Shown piece by piece: positions 38,848 to 47,945 of a DNA stretch of 64,000 nt. The DNA is from Kribbella sp. CA-293567 (GTDB lineage: Bacteria > Actinomycetota > Actinomycetes > Propionibacteriales > Kribbellaceae): positions 4,588,001 to 4,652,000 of the forward strand of contig NZ_CP114065.1 in NCBI RefSeq assembly GCF_027627575.1, read 5' to 3'. Positions within the stretch are counted from its first letter, which is position 1; each line of letters begins with the position of its first letter. The notes beneath the pieces are model-generated. The model saw only the letters and a program-made list of their open reading frames with translations, searched no databases and was not told where the DNA came from. A program made the position numbers and the translations under genes.

Positions 38848-39770
38848 GCGGCGCTCGCCTTCTTCACGGCCTGCTTCTCGGCGTACGCCGCGGCGGCCTC
38901 GCGGACCCAGGCGCCGTCCTCGTGCGCCTTCACCCGGTGCGCCAGCCGCTGCTGGTTGCACGGACCGTTGCCCTTGACAACTTCGTAGAGCTCGGCGAAG
39001 TCCGGCTCGGTGAAGCTGTAGTGCCCGCTCTCCTGGTCGTAGCGCAGCCCGTCGTCGGGCACCCGGAGGCCCAGCACGTCGGCCTGCGGGACGGTCATGT
39101 CGACGAAACGCTGACGCAGTTCGTCGTTGCCGTGCCGCTTGATCCCCCACGCCATCGACTGCTCGGAGTGGGTCGAGCTCGCGTCCGGCGGGCCGAACAT
39201 CATCAGGCTCGGCCACCACCAGCGATTCAGCGCGTCCTGCGCCATCTCCCGCTGGGCCGGGGTGCCGTTGCACAGCGTGTGCAGGATCTCGAAGCCCTGC
39301 CGCTGGTGGAACGACTCCTCCTTGCAGACCCGGACCATGGCCCGCGCGTACGGACCGTACGAGCAGCGGCACAGCGGCACCTGGTTGACGATCGCGGCGC
39401 CGTCGACCAGCCAGCCGATCGCCCCGATGTCGGCCCAGGTCAGCGTCGGGTAGTTGAAGATGCTGGAGTACTTCTGCCGGCCGGCGTGCAGCAGGTCGAG
39501 CAGTTCGGCCCGGTCCACGCCGAGGGTCTCGGCAGCGGCGTACAGGTAGAGCCCGTGCCCGGCCTCGTCCTGCACCTTCGCCATCAGGATCGCCTTGCGG
39601 CGCAGGGACGGCGCGCGGCTGATCCAGTTGCCCTCGGGTTGCATGCCGATGATCTCGGAGTGCGCGTGCTGCGCGATCTGCCGGATCAGGGTCTTGCGGT
39701 ATCCCTCGGGCATCGCGTCGCGCGGCTCGATCCGGCCGTCGGCGTCGATCGTCGCCTGGAAGCTGTCCAT
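38844..39770 (-). CDS. paaA: Phenylacetyl-CoA epoxidase oxygenase subunit PaaA
   Basis: 308-residue catalytic subunit that forms ring-1,2-epoxyphenylacetyl-CoA with O2. Di-iron ligands are in KVQDEAGHG and VCKEESFHQRQG, each an Glu-x2-His type motif; substrate-side residues YSSIFNYPTLTWADIG match the family. First gene of a five-gene operon with every junction overlapping. ATG 39770 lies 6 bases after a TATGCT hexamer. Confidence 0.96.
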   Translation of the reverse strand: MDSFQATIDADGRIEPRDAMPEGYRKTLIRQIAQHAHSEIIGMQPEGNWISRAPSLRRKAILMAKVQDEAGHGLYLYAAAETLGVDRAELLDLLHAGRQKYSSIFNYPTLTWADIGAIGWLVDGAAIVNQVPLCRCSYGPYARAMVRVCKEESFHQRQGFEILHTLCNGTPAQREMAQDALNRWWWPSLMMFGPPDASSTHSEQSMAWGIKRHGNDELRQRFVDMTVPQADVLGLRVPDDGLRYDQESGHYSFTEPDFAELYEVVKGNGPCNQQRLAHRVKAHEDGAWVREAAAAYAEKQAVKKASAA

Positions 39771-39776
39771 ACTCCG

Positions 39777-39782
39777 AGCATA
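39777..39782 (-). promoter_or_regulatory. Putative -10 of leaderless paaA promoter
   Basis: TATGCT on the minus strand ends 6 bases before ATG 39770. The matching -35 area falls at the edge of the neighbouring dyad. Confidence 0.5.
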
Positions 39783-39787
39783 GCCGA

Positions 39788-39830
39788 CTTGTGACACTTC
39801 GTCTGCAGAATCGACGTGAAGTGTCACAAG
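39788..39830. promoter_or_regulatory. Operator-like 13-bp inverted repeat in front of paaA
   Basis: CTTGTGACACTTC (39788-39800) and GAAGTGTCACAAG (39818-39830) are exact complements separated by 17 bases; each arm also contains the near-palindrome GTGACAC. The left arm lies in the -10/-35 spacer of paaA, so binding would block transcription. A PaaR-type repressor is plausible, but no such gene is in the window. Confidence 0.7.
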
Positions 39831-39940
39831 TGGTGCTACCACCACCCCTTGAGGGGAGCCAGGCCGCTGGGGCGGCGGCCGGCGGCGCAGCAGGATCAGG
39901 GTTAACAGTTCAACCCTTCCACAGTTAAGGACGAGCTCCC

Positions 39941-41125
39941 ATGACGATGCTGACTTCGACGGACCACCGCGGGCCGGTCACCGGCGCCGAGCGGGCCCTG
40001 GCCCCGGATCTGATCCGTGGCGGGATGCTGCTGCTGATCGGCCTGGCCAACGCCGCCAACTTCGCGTTCGCCGGCCAGCCTGGCCTGAACGGCAGTCCGC
40101 ACGGGCTGGAGCGGATCCTCAACTTCCTCAAGCTCACTCTGGTGGACGCCAGGGCCTATCCGGTGTTCGCGGTGATGTTCGGCTACGGCCTGGTCCAGCT
40201 GGCACGGCGCCAGCGCGCCGCGGGGACGACCGCGACCGGCGTACGGCGGATCCTGCTGAAGCGGAACGCCTGGCTGGCTGTCTTCGGTCTGGTCCACGCG
40301 ACCCTGCTGTACTTCGGTGACTTCCTCGGCGCCTACGGGCTGGTCGGCATCGTCTGCACGTTGGTGCTGCTCAATCGCGGCGACCGGTTTCACCGGATCG
40401 TCTTGTGGATCTGGGGAGCGCAGGTTGTCTATGTGTTGGTGGTGGCCGCCTCGGCGGTGCGGGCGACCGTCAGCAGCAGCGGTCCGGCGTACGTGATGAC
40501 CAACAGCCCGAACCCTTCGTTGGCGGCGACGAGCTACACCGACAGCCTGGTCGCACGACTGCAGGAGTACCCCACGCACACCGCCTACGTGCTCGGCTTC
40601 GTCGTGATCGTCTGGCTCGGCATCTGGGCCGCGCGGAAGCAACTGCTGGAGAACCCGCAGGCTCACCAGACTCTGCTGACCCGCGTCGCGGTGGTCGGCA
40701 TGAGCGTCACCGTGCTCGGCGGGCTCCCCCAGGCTCTCGTCGCCGCCGGCTGGCTGCACGTCGACGAGGCAGCCTTCGACAAGATGGTCTTCCTGCACAA
40801 CGTCAGCGGCCAGTACGGCGGCCCGGGGTACATCGCGCTCTTCGCTCTGCTGGTCATCCGGATCAACAAGCGAAGCCTGCCGGTGCAGGCCATCTCGGCG
40901 CTCGGGCAGCGGTCACTGTCGGGCTATCTCTTCCAGTCGGTGTCCTGGCTGGTCCTGCTGGCGCCCTTCACTTTGAATCTCGGTGACCGGCTCGGCCACA
41001 CCGCCTTCACCGCCGCGGGGGTCGCAGTACTGGTCTGGACGATCTCGGTCGTGGCGGCGTACCAACTGAAGAAGCACTCGTACCGTGGTCCGGCAGAGAC
41101 GCTGCTCCGCAAGCTGACCTACTGA
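39941..41125 (+). CDS. DUF418 family membrane protein
   Basis: 394 residues with about nine spans. The opening LAPDLIRGGMLLLIGLANAA and the C-terminal DUF418 region (SALGQRSLSGYLFQSVSW) are recognised. Related to acyltransferase-like membrane proteins; function unknown. Ribosome site is GGACGAG-like before ATG 39941. The 110 bases upstream hold TTAAC...GTTAA halves (39902-39926) that might be an operator, at low certainty. Confidence 0.85.
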   Translation: MTMLTSTDHRGPVTGAERALAPDLIRGGMLLLIGLANAANFAFAGQPGLNGSPHGLERILNFLKLTLVDARAYPVFAVMFGYGLVQLARRQRAAGTTATGVRRILLKRNAWLAVFGLVHATLLYFGDFLGAYGLVGIVCTLVLLNRGDRFHRIVLWIWGAQVVYVLVVAASAVRATVSSSGPAYVMTNSPNPSLAATSYTDSLVARLQEYPTHTAYVLGFVVIVWLGIWAARKQLLENPQAHQTLLTRVAVVGMSVTVLGGLPQALVAAGWLHVDEAAFDKMVFLHNVSGQYGGPGYIALFALLVIRINKRSLPVQAISALGQRSLSGYLFQSVSWLVLLAPFTLNLGDRLGHTAFTAAGVAVLVWTISVVAAYQLKKHSYRGPAETLLRKLTY

Positions 41126-41188
41126 CCGCCAAAGCCGTAGGTGCACCCCGAACCAGCCCTGTCGCCCCGCGCTTGAAAGGATGCCGGT

Positions 41189-41806
41189 ATGAACCACGAC
41201 GACTTCGGCGTACCGGAACCGGAAAGCCTGACCTCGATGGGCGTGGCCGAGGACCCGATCGCCGAGTCGAGCGTGCGGCTGGCACTGCCGGCCGAGGCGG
41301 ACGCGATCGGCGAGATCCAGGTCGCTGCCTGGCGTCGCGCGTACGACGGGCTGCTGCCCGCCGACGTGTTGGCCGACCTCGACGCGGCGCAGTTCGCCGC
41401 GCAGTGGCGGGCCGCCCTGATCGCTCCGGGCGAGGCACGCAACCGGGTGATGGTCGCCCTCGCCGGCCGGACCCTGGTCGGCTTCGCCGCGATCACCGCC
41501 TCCGACGACCCCGACTCGGACCCCCGCCACGACGCGGTGGTCGCCGAACTCGCGGTCGACCCGGAAGCGACCCGCGCCGGCCACGGCTCGCGGCTGCTCA
41601 ACGCGGTGGTCGACACGATCCGCGCCGACGGCTTCCGTCGGGTGACCGTCTGGATCAACTCGACGGACGATGTACTGCGGAGCTTCTACGCCGACTCCGG
41701 CTGGGCCCCCGACGGCGCCCACCGCGAACTCGACCTCTACGGCGACGGCACCGTCCGGGTGAAGCAGATCCGGCTGCACACGGACCCTTCTCCCGCCGAG
41801 GACTAA
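41189..41806 (+). CDS. GNAT family N-acetyltransferase
   Basis: 205 residues, cytoplasmic. The acetyl-CoA fold is seen in RLALPAEADAIGEIQVAAWR, VVAELAVDPEATRAGHGSRL (motif A) and VWINSTDDVLRSFYADSGWA (motif B). Acceptor unknown. AAAGGATG ribosome site before ATG 41189. Its stop codon overlaps that of the convergent AraC-type gene by four bases. Confidence 0.88.
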   Translation: MNHDDFGVPEPESLTSMGVAEDPIAESSVRLALPAEADAIGEIQVAAWRRAYDGLLPADVLADLDAAQFAAQWRAALIAPGEARNRVMVALAGRTLVGFAAITASDDPDSDPRHDAVVAELAVDPEATRAGHGSRLLNAVVDTIRADGFRRVTVWINSTDDVLRSFYADSGWAPDGAHRELDLYGDGTVRVKQIRLHTDPSPAED

Positions 41807-42768
41807 ACCTTCAGCGCGAACCGGCGGCGGTAGTCGCTGGGGGTCAGACCGGTACGCCGCCTGAGCTGGATCCGCAGGTTCGTCGCGGTCCCTAGCCCGC
41901 ATTGCCTGGCAACGGCATCCAGCCGGATCTCGCCTGCCTCCAACAGCCGGCAGGCCAGCGAGACCCGCTCGCTGGTGAGCCAGGCGAGTGGTGTCGTGCC
42001 GAGCTCGGACTGAAAGCGGCGATGCAGCGTCGCCTGGCTCATCGCAGCGTGGGTCGCGATGTCCGCGATCGTCAACTGGCCGACGAGGTGATCGCGGATC
42101 CAGGCGAGCAGTGGAGCCAGCGAGGTGTCGGCGACGGGCGGCACCGGCTGGTCGATGAACTGGCGCTGGCCACCGTCACGGTGGGCCGTGTAGACGAGTC
42201 GTCGGCTGACCGCGTTCGCGACCTCGGCGCCGTGGTCGCGGCGGATCAGGTGCAGGCCGAGGTCGAGCGCCGCCGCGCTGCCGGCGGAGGTCAGAACGTT
42301 GCCATCGTCAACGAACAGCACATCGGGTTGCAGCAGCACGTCGGGGTAGCTGGTGCTGAACAGTTCGGCCCAGCGCCAATGGGTGGTCGCCCTTCTGCCG
42401 TCGAGTACGCCGGCCGCGGCCAGCGTGAACGCGCCGGTGCAGAAGCTCACCAGCCTCGCGCCGCGCGCGGCGGCCCGGCGTACGGCGTCGAGGACCGCGG
42501 GCGCCGGCGGCACCTCGGGGTCCGGGCGGTTCGGCACGATCACGGTGTCCGCGTCGTCGACCTGGTCGAGACCGGCGACTCCGGTCAGGGTGAAGAATCC
42601 GTTGTGCATGGGGATGGCCGGGTGCGGAGTACAGAGGACCAGGTCGTACCACTCGCGATCCAGTTCGGGGCGGCGCAGGCCGAACAGCTCCGTCGCGACC
42701 CCGAGCTCGAACGGGTTGGAGCCGGCGTCGACGATCACCGCGACCCGATGCGAGGATTGTTTCGACAT
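41803..42768 (-). CDS. GlxA/AraC family regulator with DJ-1/PfpI-like domain
   Basis: 321 residues. An N-terminal amidotransferase-like domain (nucleophile-elbow Cys in LVSFCTGAFTLAAAG) acts as sensor, and a C-terminal double HTH (LTIADIATHAAMSQATLHRR, AVARQCGLGTATNLRIQLRR) binds DNA. Divergent from the cupin gene with 52 bases between, which it may regulate. Effector unknown. Confidence 0.9.
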   Translation of the reverse strand: MSKQSSHRVAVIVDAGSNPFELGVATELFGLRRPELDREWYDLVLCTPHPAIPMHNGFFTLTGVAGLDQVDDADTVIVPNRPDPEVPPAPAVLDAVRRAAARGARLVSFCTGAFTLAAAGVLDGRRATTHWRWAELFSTSYPDVLLQPDVLFVDDGNVLTSAGSAAALDLGLHLIRRDHGAEVANAVSRRLVYTAHRDGGQRQFIDQPVPPVADTSLAPLLAWIRDHLVGQLTIADIATHAAMSQATLHRRFQSELGTTPLAWLTSERVSLACRLLEAGEIRLDAVARQCGLGTATNLRIQLRRRTGLTPSDYRRRFALKV

Positions 42769-42820
42769 ACGCCATTCCTAGCACTCACGGGCCGAGGGCG
42801 CACCGGTTCACTCTGGTGAC

Positions 42821-43207
42821 GTGACCAACGAACCGATCGACCTCCGCGCCGCCCTCCGCACCTTCGACGAGCTCTGGAGCCCGCGCATCGCCGCCCGGAT
42901 CAACGACTACGACGTCCGGGTGACGCACGTCAGAGGCTCTTACGTCTGGCACGTCCACGACACCACCGACGAACTCTTCCTGGTTCTCGAAGGCCATCTC
43001 GACATCGCCCTCCGCGATCCCGAGGAACGCGTCGTCGCCCTCCCGGCGGGCACCCTCTTCGTCGTCCCGAAGGGCATCTACCACCGCCCCTTCTCCGACT
43101 CCGGCGCCCAGATCCTGGTGATCGACCCGGACGGCACTCCCACCACCGGCGACACCCATGACCCTCTCCCCGACCACATCAAGACCCACACGGGCCTCGA
43201 CTTCTGA
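42821..43207 (+). CDS. Cupin domain protein
   Basis: 128 residues with a single cupin barrel. Metal-binding motifs WHVHDTTDELFLVLEG and LPAGTLFVVPKGIYHRP are intact. Activity unknown. GTG 42821 has no ribosome site; CACTCT six bases upstream is only a partial -10. Divergent partner of the GlxA-type regulator. Confidence 0.85.
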   Translation: MTNEPIDLRAALRTFDELWSPRIAARINDYDVRVTHVRGSYVWHVHDTTDELFLVLEGHLDIALRDPEERVVALPAGTLFVVPKGIYHRPFSDSGAQILVIDPDGTPTTGDTHDPLPDHIKTHTGLDF

Positions 43208-43213
43208 CCCAGG

Positions 43214-43651
43214 TCAGGCCACGCAGAACTCGTTGCCCTCGGGATCTTGCAGCACCAGGTGGAATCCGTCCGCATCGTCGGCCGGGCGAGCGATCGTGGC
43301 ACCGAGGGCCACCAGCCGAGCGGCTTCCTCTTCGATCCTGTCCCGGCGTTCGGCGCCCTCGAGGCCTGGGGCGACCTTGAGATCCAGGTGCAGACGGTTC
43401 TTGACCGACTTCGGCTCCGGCACCTGGAGGAAGAAGATGTCCGGGCGATCACGCACCTGGTCGACCAACGTGCGACCGGTGGGCCGCTGCTCGACCGGGA
43501 TGCCCTGAGCGTCGGCCCACTCGTCCCAAGTGGTGAAGCCGTCGGGAATCGGCATCGGGAAGTCGTAGTCGCCGAGCGCTTGCCGCCAGAACCCGGCAAC
43601 CAGGTCCGGATCGGTGCAGTCGAAGACGATGTGCAGGTCGAAAGCGGTCAT
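43214..43651 (-). CDS. VOC family protein (glyoxalase/bleomycin-resistance fold)
   Basis: 145 residues. LHIVFDCTDPDLVAGFWRQA, NRLHLDLKVAPGLEG and LQDPEGNEFCVA give the paired beta-alpha-beta modules with His/Glu metal ligands. No substrate can be assigned. ATG overlaps the stop of the DinB gene by 4 bases, so they are co-expressed. Confidence 0.88.
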   Translation of the reverse strand: MTAFDLHIVFDCTDPDLVAGFWRQALGDYDFPMPIPDGFTTWDEWADAQGIPVEQRPTGRTLVDQVRDRPDIFFLQVPEPKSVKNRLHLDLKVAPGLEGAERRDRIEEEAARLVALGATIARPADDADGFHLVLQDPEGNEFCVA

Positions 43652-44202
43652 GTCGTCTCCTGGCCGGCGCGGTAGAGGTCACGGAGGAGACAGATCTCGC
43701 CGCCGTGGTGCATGGTCTCGCGGTTGAGGTGAGTGATCAGGGCGAGCATCGAGTCATCGGCGTACGGCCCGGCTTTGGGGCCGAGAGGCGCGGCCAGGGC
43801 TTCGCTGTCGAGGCTCCTGATCGCGTCGTGCCACTTGCCGTACCAGTGATCGAGGAAGGCCAACCCGGCCTCGGCGGTGACAGGTAGATCGTCCGGAACG
43901 TGGCGCGGATCGAACATCGGCGCGTCGATCCTGTCGTCGAAGAAGGCACTGTGGCGGACGGCGAAACAACCGACCGCGATGTGCACGAGCCGCCAAGCGA
44001 TCGTCGGCACGGGCGGCGGCGAAGGCTCAGGCTCCTCGAGGTCGAGGACGACCTTCCCGGTCTCGTCCGGATGCACCGTCCAACTCGGCAGCGCCGGCGC
44101 CCACTGGTACTCGTCATCGGTCAGCCCGTCGAGTCTCGGCCGCAGGTGGTAGTCCCAGTAGAACTCCAACTGCCCGATCAGCAACTCTCCACAGTCACTC
44201 AT
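43648..44202 (-). CDS. DinB family protein
   Basis: 184 residues. LEFYWDYHLRPRLDGLTDDE, a central RLVHIAVGCFAVRHSAFF helix and LITHLNRETMHHGGEICLLR supply the three His ligands of the DinB fold. It is unlike the DinB protein at 21700 in sequence detail. Translation probably starts on a leaderless transcript (TAGGGT, 6 bases, ATG). Confidence 0.85.
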   Translation of the reverse strand: MSDCGELLIGQLEFYWDYHLRPRLDGLTDDEYQWAPALPSWTVHPDETGKVVLDLEEPEPSPPPVPTIAWRLVHIAVGCFAVRHSAFFDDRIDAPMFDPRHVPDDLPVTAEAGLAFLDHWYGKWHDAIRSLDSEALAAPLGPKAGPYADDSMLALITHLNRETMHHGGEICLLRDLYRAGQETT

Positions 44203-44208
44203 GCGCCG

Positions 44209-44214
44209 ACCCTA
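44209..44214 (-). promoter_or_regulatory. Putative -10 of leaderless DinB-VOC operon
   Basis: TAGGGT on the minus strand ends 6 bases before ATG 44202. Confidence 0.4.
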
Positions 44215-44235
44215 GAACCCCGCACCGACAGAACG

Positions 44236-46017
44236 TCAGCGATAGGCGCGGGCTTGTACTTCGAAGAGGTCCGCGTAGCGGCCGCCGGCGGCGAGCAGGT
44301 CGCGGTGGGTTCCGGTTTCCACCAGCCGGCCGTCGTCGATCACCACGATGAGGTCCGCCATGCGCACTGTCGAGAAGCGGTGCGAGACCAGCACGGTGAT
44401 CCCGCCGGTTCGGGCCGCGGTCTCCTTCGAGGCTTCGGCGAAACGCTCGTACAGCGCATGTTCCGCCTCCGGGTCCAGAGCTGCAGTCGGTTCGTCGAGC
44501 AGTAGCAGCAACGGCCGCTCACGGAGGAAGGCTCTGGCCAGCGCGAGCCGTTGCCACTGCCCACCCGACAGTTCCGCACTATCGGAGAACTGCGTCCCCA
44601 GTTGGGTGTCCAGCCCTGCGGGCAACTGCGCCACCACGGCCTCGGCCTCGCCTCGGACCAGCGCCGACCGGATCGCGTCGTCGTCTCCGGCCCGCGGCAG
44701 GTCGCCGACACCCACCACCTCCCGCGCCGTGAACTCGTACCGGACGAAGTCCTGATACCCGGCCGACAACCGTCGCCGCCAGCTCACCGGATCAACAGCA
44801 CTCAGCGGTACGCCGTCCACCAGGATCTCGCCCTCCGTCGGGTCGTACATCCGCGACAGCAGCTTGACCAGGGTCGACTTCCCGGCACCGTTCGCGCCCA
44901 CCAGCGCGACACTCGTCCCGGCCGGAATCATCAGATCGACAGCCTCCAGTACTCGCTCGTCGGTCCCCGGATAGGAGAACGAGACCCCGCGCAACTCGAT
45001 CCCCTGCCGGAGCCGCTCCGGTGCGACTTCGACACTGTCCTCCCACGCATGATCGCGGGCATAGTCCCGCAGCCAGCGATAGACCCCGAACTGCCGCAGC
45101 GCCTGCCCCACGTAGGTGACGCTCTCCCCCGCCTGCGACGCGGCACCGTCGACCTGCGGCGCCAGTAGCACCACCAGTGCGAGGTCTCCCACCGACACAG
45201 CACCTCGTCGAGCTTGCACGATCAGGTAGACCACAGCAGCGAGATACCCCAGCCGGAAGACGATCCGGCCGACCGACCGGATCAGCATTCCCCGCAACAG
45301 CCCACGCCGCTCGTGCCAGGCCGCCATCCTGGCGTGCTCCCCGATCCGGTCGAGCAACGTCCCGCCGAGCCCGAACACCCGCAGCTCGACCGCCTGCCGT
45401 GGATCCTTGGCAACGGCCATCAACTGCCGGACCAGCCGGTTGTGCGGCTGCATCCGCTCGGCGGCCTCCTGCCGCCACCGCGTACTCACTCCAGCCGTCC
45501 ACACCTGCCCGAACGCCAGCACGACCAGTACACCGAAGACGGGATGCACCTCGGTCAGCAACACCAGCACCACAACGACGTTCACGACGGTCGACAACAA
45601 GTCGATCAGCAGGACGGCGAAGTACCCGAGCTCCCGCGCGTCGTCACGCAACTGCGACAGCCGGTCGGCGACATCGGGCCGCTCGTGGTGCTCGATCCCC
45701 GGCACCTGAGTGGTGAGCCGCAGGATGTCGGCGACCACCGCGCGCTCGACCCGGTCCGCGGTCGCGTCCCGCAGATAGCCGGCGAACGAGGTCATCAGCA
45801 TCACCGTCGAGGCGCCGACCAGTAGCAGCACTCCTGAACGGATCGCTTCCTGGCCTGCGCCCGAAACGCCGTCGACCACCAGTTTCACGCCGTAGGTGCT
45901 GATCGGCGCAAGCACCGCCCGCACACACCACAGCAACAAGCTCAACGTCGAGTGCAACGGCGCTGCTCGAAAGGCCGTGGAAAACCACAGCGGCACGGTC
46001 CTGAGCTGGTCACGCAT
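44236..46017 (-). CDS. ABC exporter, membrane-ATPase fusion (second half-transporter)
   Basis: 593 residues: six-span membrane domain (residues about 15-310) and ATPase with Walker A GANGAGKST, signature ELSGGQWQRLALARA, Walker B LLLLLDEPTAALD and H-loop VSHRFS. ATG 46017 overlaps the end of the partner gene by 8 bases, so the two half-transporters form a heterodimer. The QWQR/EWQR signature resembles exporters of modified peptides, but no precursor peptide gene is visible nearby. Confidence 0.9.
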   Translation of the reverse strand: MRDQLRTVPLWFSTAFRAAPLHSTLSLLLWCVRAVLAPISTYGVKLVVDGVSGAGQEAIRSGVLLLVGASTVMLMTSFAGYLRDATADRVERAVVADILRLTTQVPGIEHHERPDVADRLSQLRDDARELGYFAVLLIDLLSTVVNVVVVLVLLTEVHPVFGVLVVLAFGQVWTAGVSTRWRQEAAERMQPHNRLVRQLMAVAKDPRQAVELRVFGLGGTLLDRIGEHARMAAWHERRGLLRGMLIRSVGRIVFRLGYLAAVVYLIVQARRGAVSVGDLALVVLLAPQVDGAASQAGESVTYVGQALRQFGVYRWLRDYARDHAWEDSVEVAPERLRQGIELRGVSFSYPGTDERVLEAVDLMIPAGTSVALVGANGAGKSTLVKLLSRMYDPTEGEILVDGVPLSAVDPVSWRRRLSAGYQDFVRYEFTAREVVGVGDLPRAGDDDAIRSALVRGEAEAVVAQLPAGLDTQLGTQFSDSAELSGGQWQRLALARAFLRERPLLLLLDEPTAALDPEAEHALYERFAEASKETAARTGGITVLVSHRFSTVRMADLIVVIDDGRLVETGTHRDLLAAGGRYADLFEVQARAYR

Positions 46018-47806
46018 CCAGATCACCGCCGAGGTAACGACCCGCCTGCAGCCGGAACATCGTCGCGTACCGGCCGGCTGCCGCCAGCAACTCGTCGTGC
46101 GTGCCCGACTCGACGATCCGGCCCTCGTCGAGCACACAGATCCGGTGCGCGTCACGAACCACCGAGAACCGGTGCGAGATGATCAGCGAGCTCACGCCGC
46201 GAGTGAGTTCCAGGTACTCCGAGACGAGCCGTGCCTCCGCCCGTACGTCGAGCGCCGCCGCCGGCTCGTCGAGCACCAGCACCCGCGCACCGCCCTGGAC
46301 CGCGAACAACGCGCGAGCCAGCGCCACCCGCTGCCACTCGCCGCCCGACAGGTCGACGCCACCCTTCCACGCCTTGTCCAGCACAGTGTCCCAGCCGTTC
46401 GGCAATCCCTGAATCAGCTCGTCGACCCCGGCCCGGGCGGCTGCCGCCGCCAACGCCGCCTGATCGCCGATCCGCGAAACGTCCCCGAACCCGATGTTGT
46501 CGCGCACCGGCAGCGGATACTCCGCGAAGTCCTGGACGATCGCGGCGATCTGCCGTTGCCAGCTCGCCAGCGACGCCGGAGTGAGCGTGGCCAGATCGAC
46601 ACCGTCGACCGTGATCCGCCCACTGGTCGGCCGGTACGCACCGGCCAGCAACCTCACCAGTGTCGACTTCCCGGCACCGTTGATGCCCACCAGCGCCAGC
46701 GCTTCGCCGGTCCGTAACTCCAGGTCGAGTCCGTCGAACACCTTCCGGTCACTGCCCGGATAACCGAAACTCACCTGCTCGAAGCGAACCACCTCTCGGG
46801 GCGCGCCGGTCAGGTCCCGTTCCACCTCTCCCTGCTCGGGATGCCGCTCCTTGATGAGGTGGGAGACATTGACCATTGCCCGGTACGCCGTCAGCCCGCG
46901 CCCCACCTGCAGCGCGGTGTACGGCGTACTGGTCACCGCCAAGGTCAGCACCGCAGGCAGCACCGACGCGGTCTCGGTGACGGTCAACGAACCCTCGGAA
47001 GCGCGTACCGCGACCAGCACGATGGCCGCCGCGAACAACACCTGGTATCCGGCCAACGGCAGCAGCCCCACGATCGACCCACGACGCCGTACGCGCCAGA
47101 TCGGCAGGATCGCGGCGGTCCACTCGGCTCGATAGCGTTCGACCAGCCAGCCGTGCAAGCCGAAGACCCTCAGCTCCTTCGCGCCTTCGTCGGTGCCGAG
47201 CTCGAACAGGTAGCGGGCCCGCCGCTGCCCTTCGGTGATGCCGTAGTACGCATCGACCTCGCCGCTGAGTTGCCGGGACTGCAACCGCTCGGTCACCAGC
47301 ACGGCAGCCGCGAGCACGCCGGCCACCAGCCAGTCGAAAAGCACGCCGACGAGGACTGCCTGGGCGATCAGGTTGAGCCGGGCGGAGACGAGGGCGAGCG
47401 CGTGGACCAGCGAGGCACCGATCGCCCAGCCGTGAGCGCCGCGCGCACGCTCCTGCTCGTCGAGCACGGCAGGGTCGTCGAGATGGGCGATCCGCCGAGG
47501 CTCGAGCATCGGCCTGGTCAACCGTGGCCAGAGGTCGTGCGCGGTGGCGTTGGCCAGGGTCCACTCCGAGACGTCCTGCAGGTCCGGCAGCAGACCGCCG
47601 ATCACGAACACGACGCCGAAGATGATGAACAGCGCCAGGAAGGAGCCGAGCGGAGCACCGTCCAGAACAGCCGGCATCTCCCCGACCACTCGGCCGATCA
47701 GCAGGTTGAGCAACGCACCGGTGCCCGCCGAGATCAATGCCAGCAGCAGCGCCGCCACCGTTGCCTTGGGCACCACCCGGTAGGCGTACCGCAGCAGCGT
47801 CAGCAT
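46010..47806 (-). CDS. ABC exporter, membrane-ATPase fusion (first half-transporter)
   Basis: 598 residues with six spans and an ATPase: GINGAGKST, DLSGGEWQRVALARA, VLVLDEPAAALD and ISHRFS. All catalytic motifs are intact in both halves, so neither ATP site is obviously degenerate. ATG 47806 lies 7 bases after TACCAT. Divergent from the secreted peptidase gene. Substrate unknown. Confidence 0.9.
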   Translation of the reverse strand: MLTLLRYAYRVVPKATVAALLLALISAGTGALLNLLIGRVVGEMPAVLDGAPLGSFLALFIIFGVVFVIGGLLPDLQDVSEWTLANATAHDLWPRLTRPMLEPRRIAHLDDPAVLDEQERARGAHGWAIGASLVHALALVSARLNLIAQAVLVGVLFDWLVAGVLAAAVLVTERLQSRQLSGEVDAYYGITEGQRRARYLFELGTDEGAKELRVFGLHGWLVERYRAEWTAAILPIWRVRRRGSIVGLLPLAGYQVLFAAAIVLVAVRASEGSLTVTETASVLPAVLTLAVTSTPYTALQVGRGLTAYRAMVNVSHLIKERHPEQGEVERDLTGAPREVVRFEQVSFGYPGSDRKVFDGLDLELRTGEALALVGINGAGKSTLVRLLAGAYRPTSGRITVDGVDLATLTPASLASWQRQIAAIVQDFAEYPLPVRDNIGFGDVSRIGDQAALAAAAARAGVDELIQGLPNGWDTVLDKAWKGGVDLSGGEWQRVALARALFAVQGGARVLVLDEPAAALDVRAEARLVSEYLELTRGVSSLIISHRFSVVRDAHRICVLDEGRIVESGTHDELLAAAGRYATMFRLQAGRYLGGDLDA

Positions 47807-47813
47807 CCGGACG

Positions 47814-47819
47814 ATGGTA
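47814..47819 (-). promoter_or_regulatory. Putative -10 of leaderless ABC exporter operon
   Basis: TACCAT on the minus strand ends 7 bases before ATG 47806. Confidence 0.4.
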
Positions 47820-47945
47820 GTCGCGGCGTCATCGCACTATCAGCCGGGCGATCGGGCGACGGGCCGGGGGTGGTGCTCGACGGCCGTTGGTCGGCGTGAC
47901 AGATTGCAACGGTCCGATCACGCTTGGCCATTCCTTGGAGAACGT

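Noticed and set aside
39901..39927. TTAACAGTT and ACAGTTAAG halves before the DUF418 gene as an operator
   Set aside because: The halves are imperfect and irregularly spaced; left as a remark under the gene.
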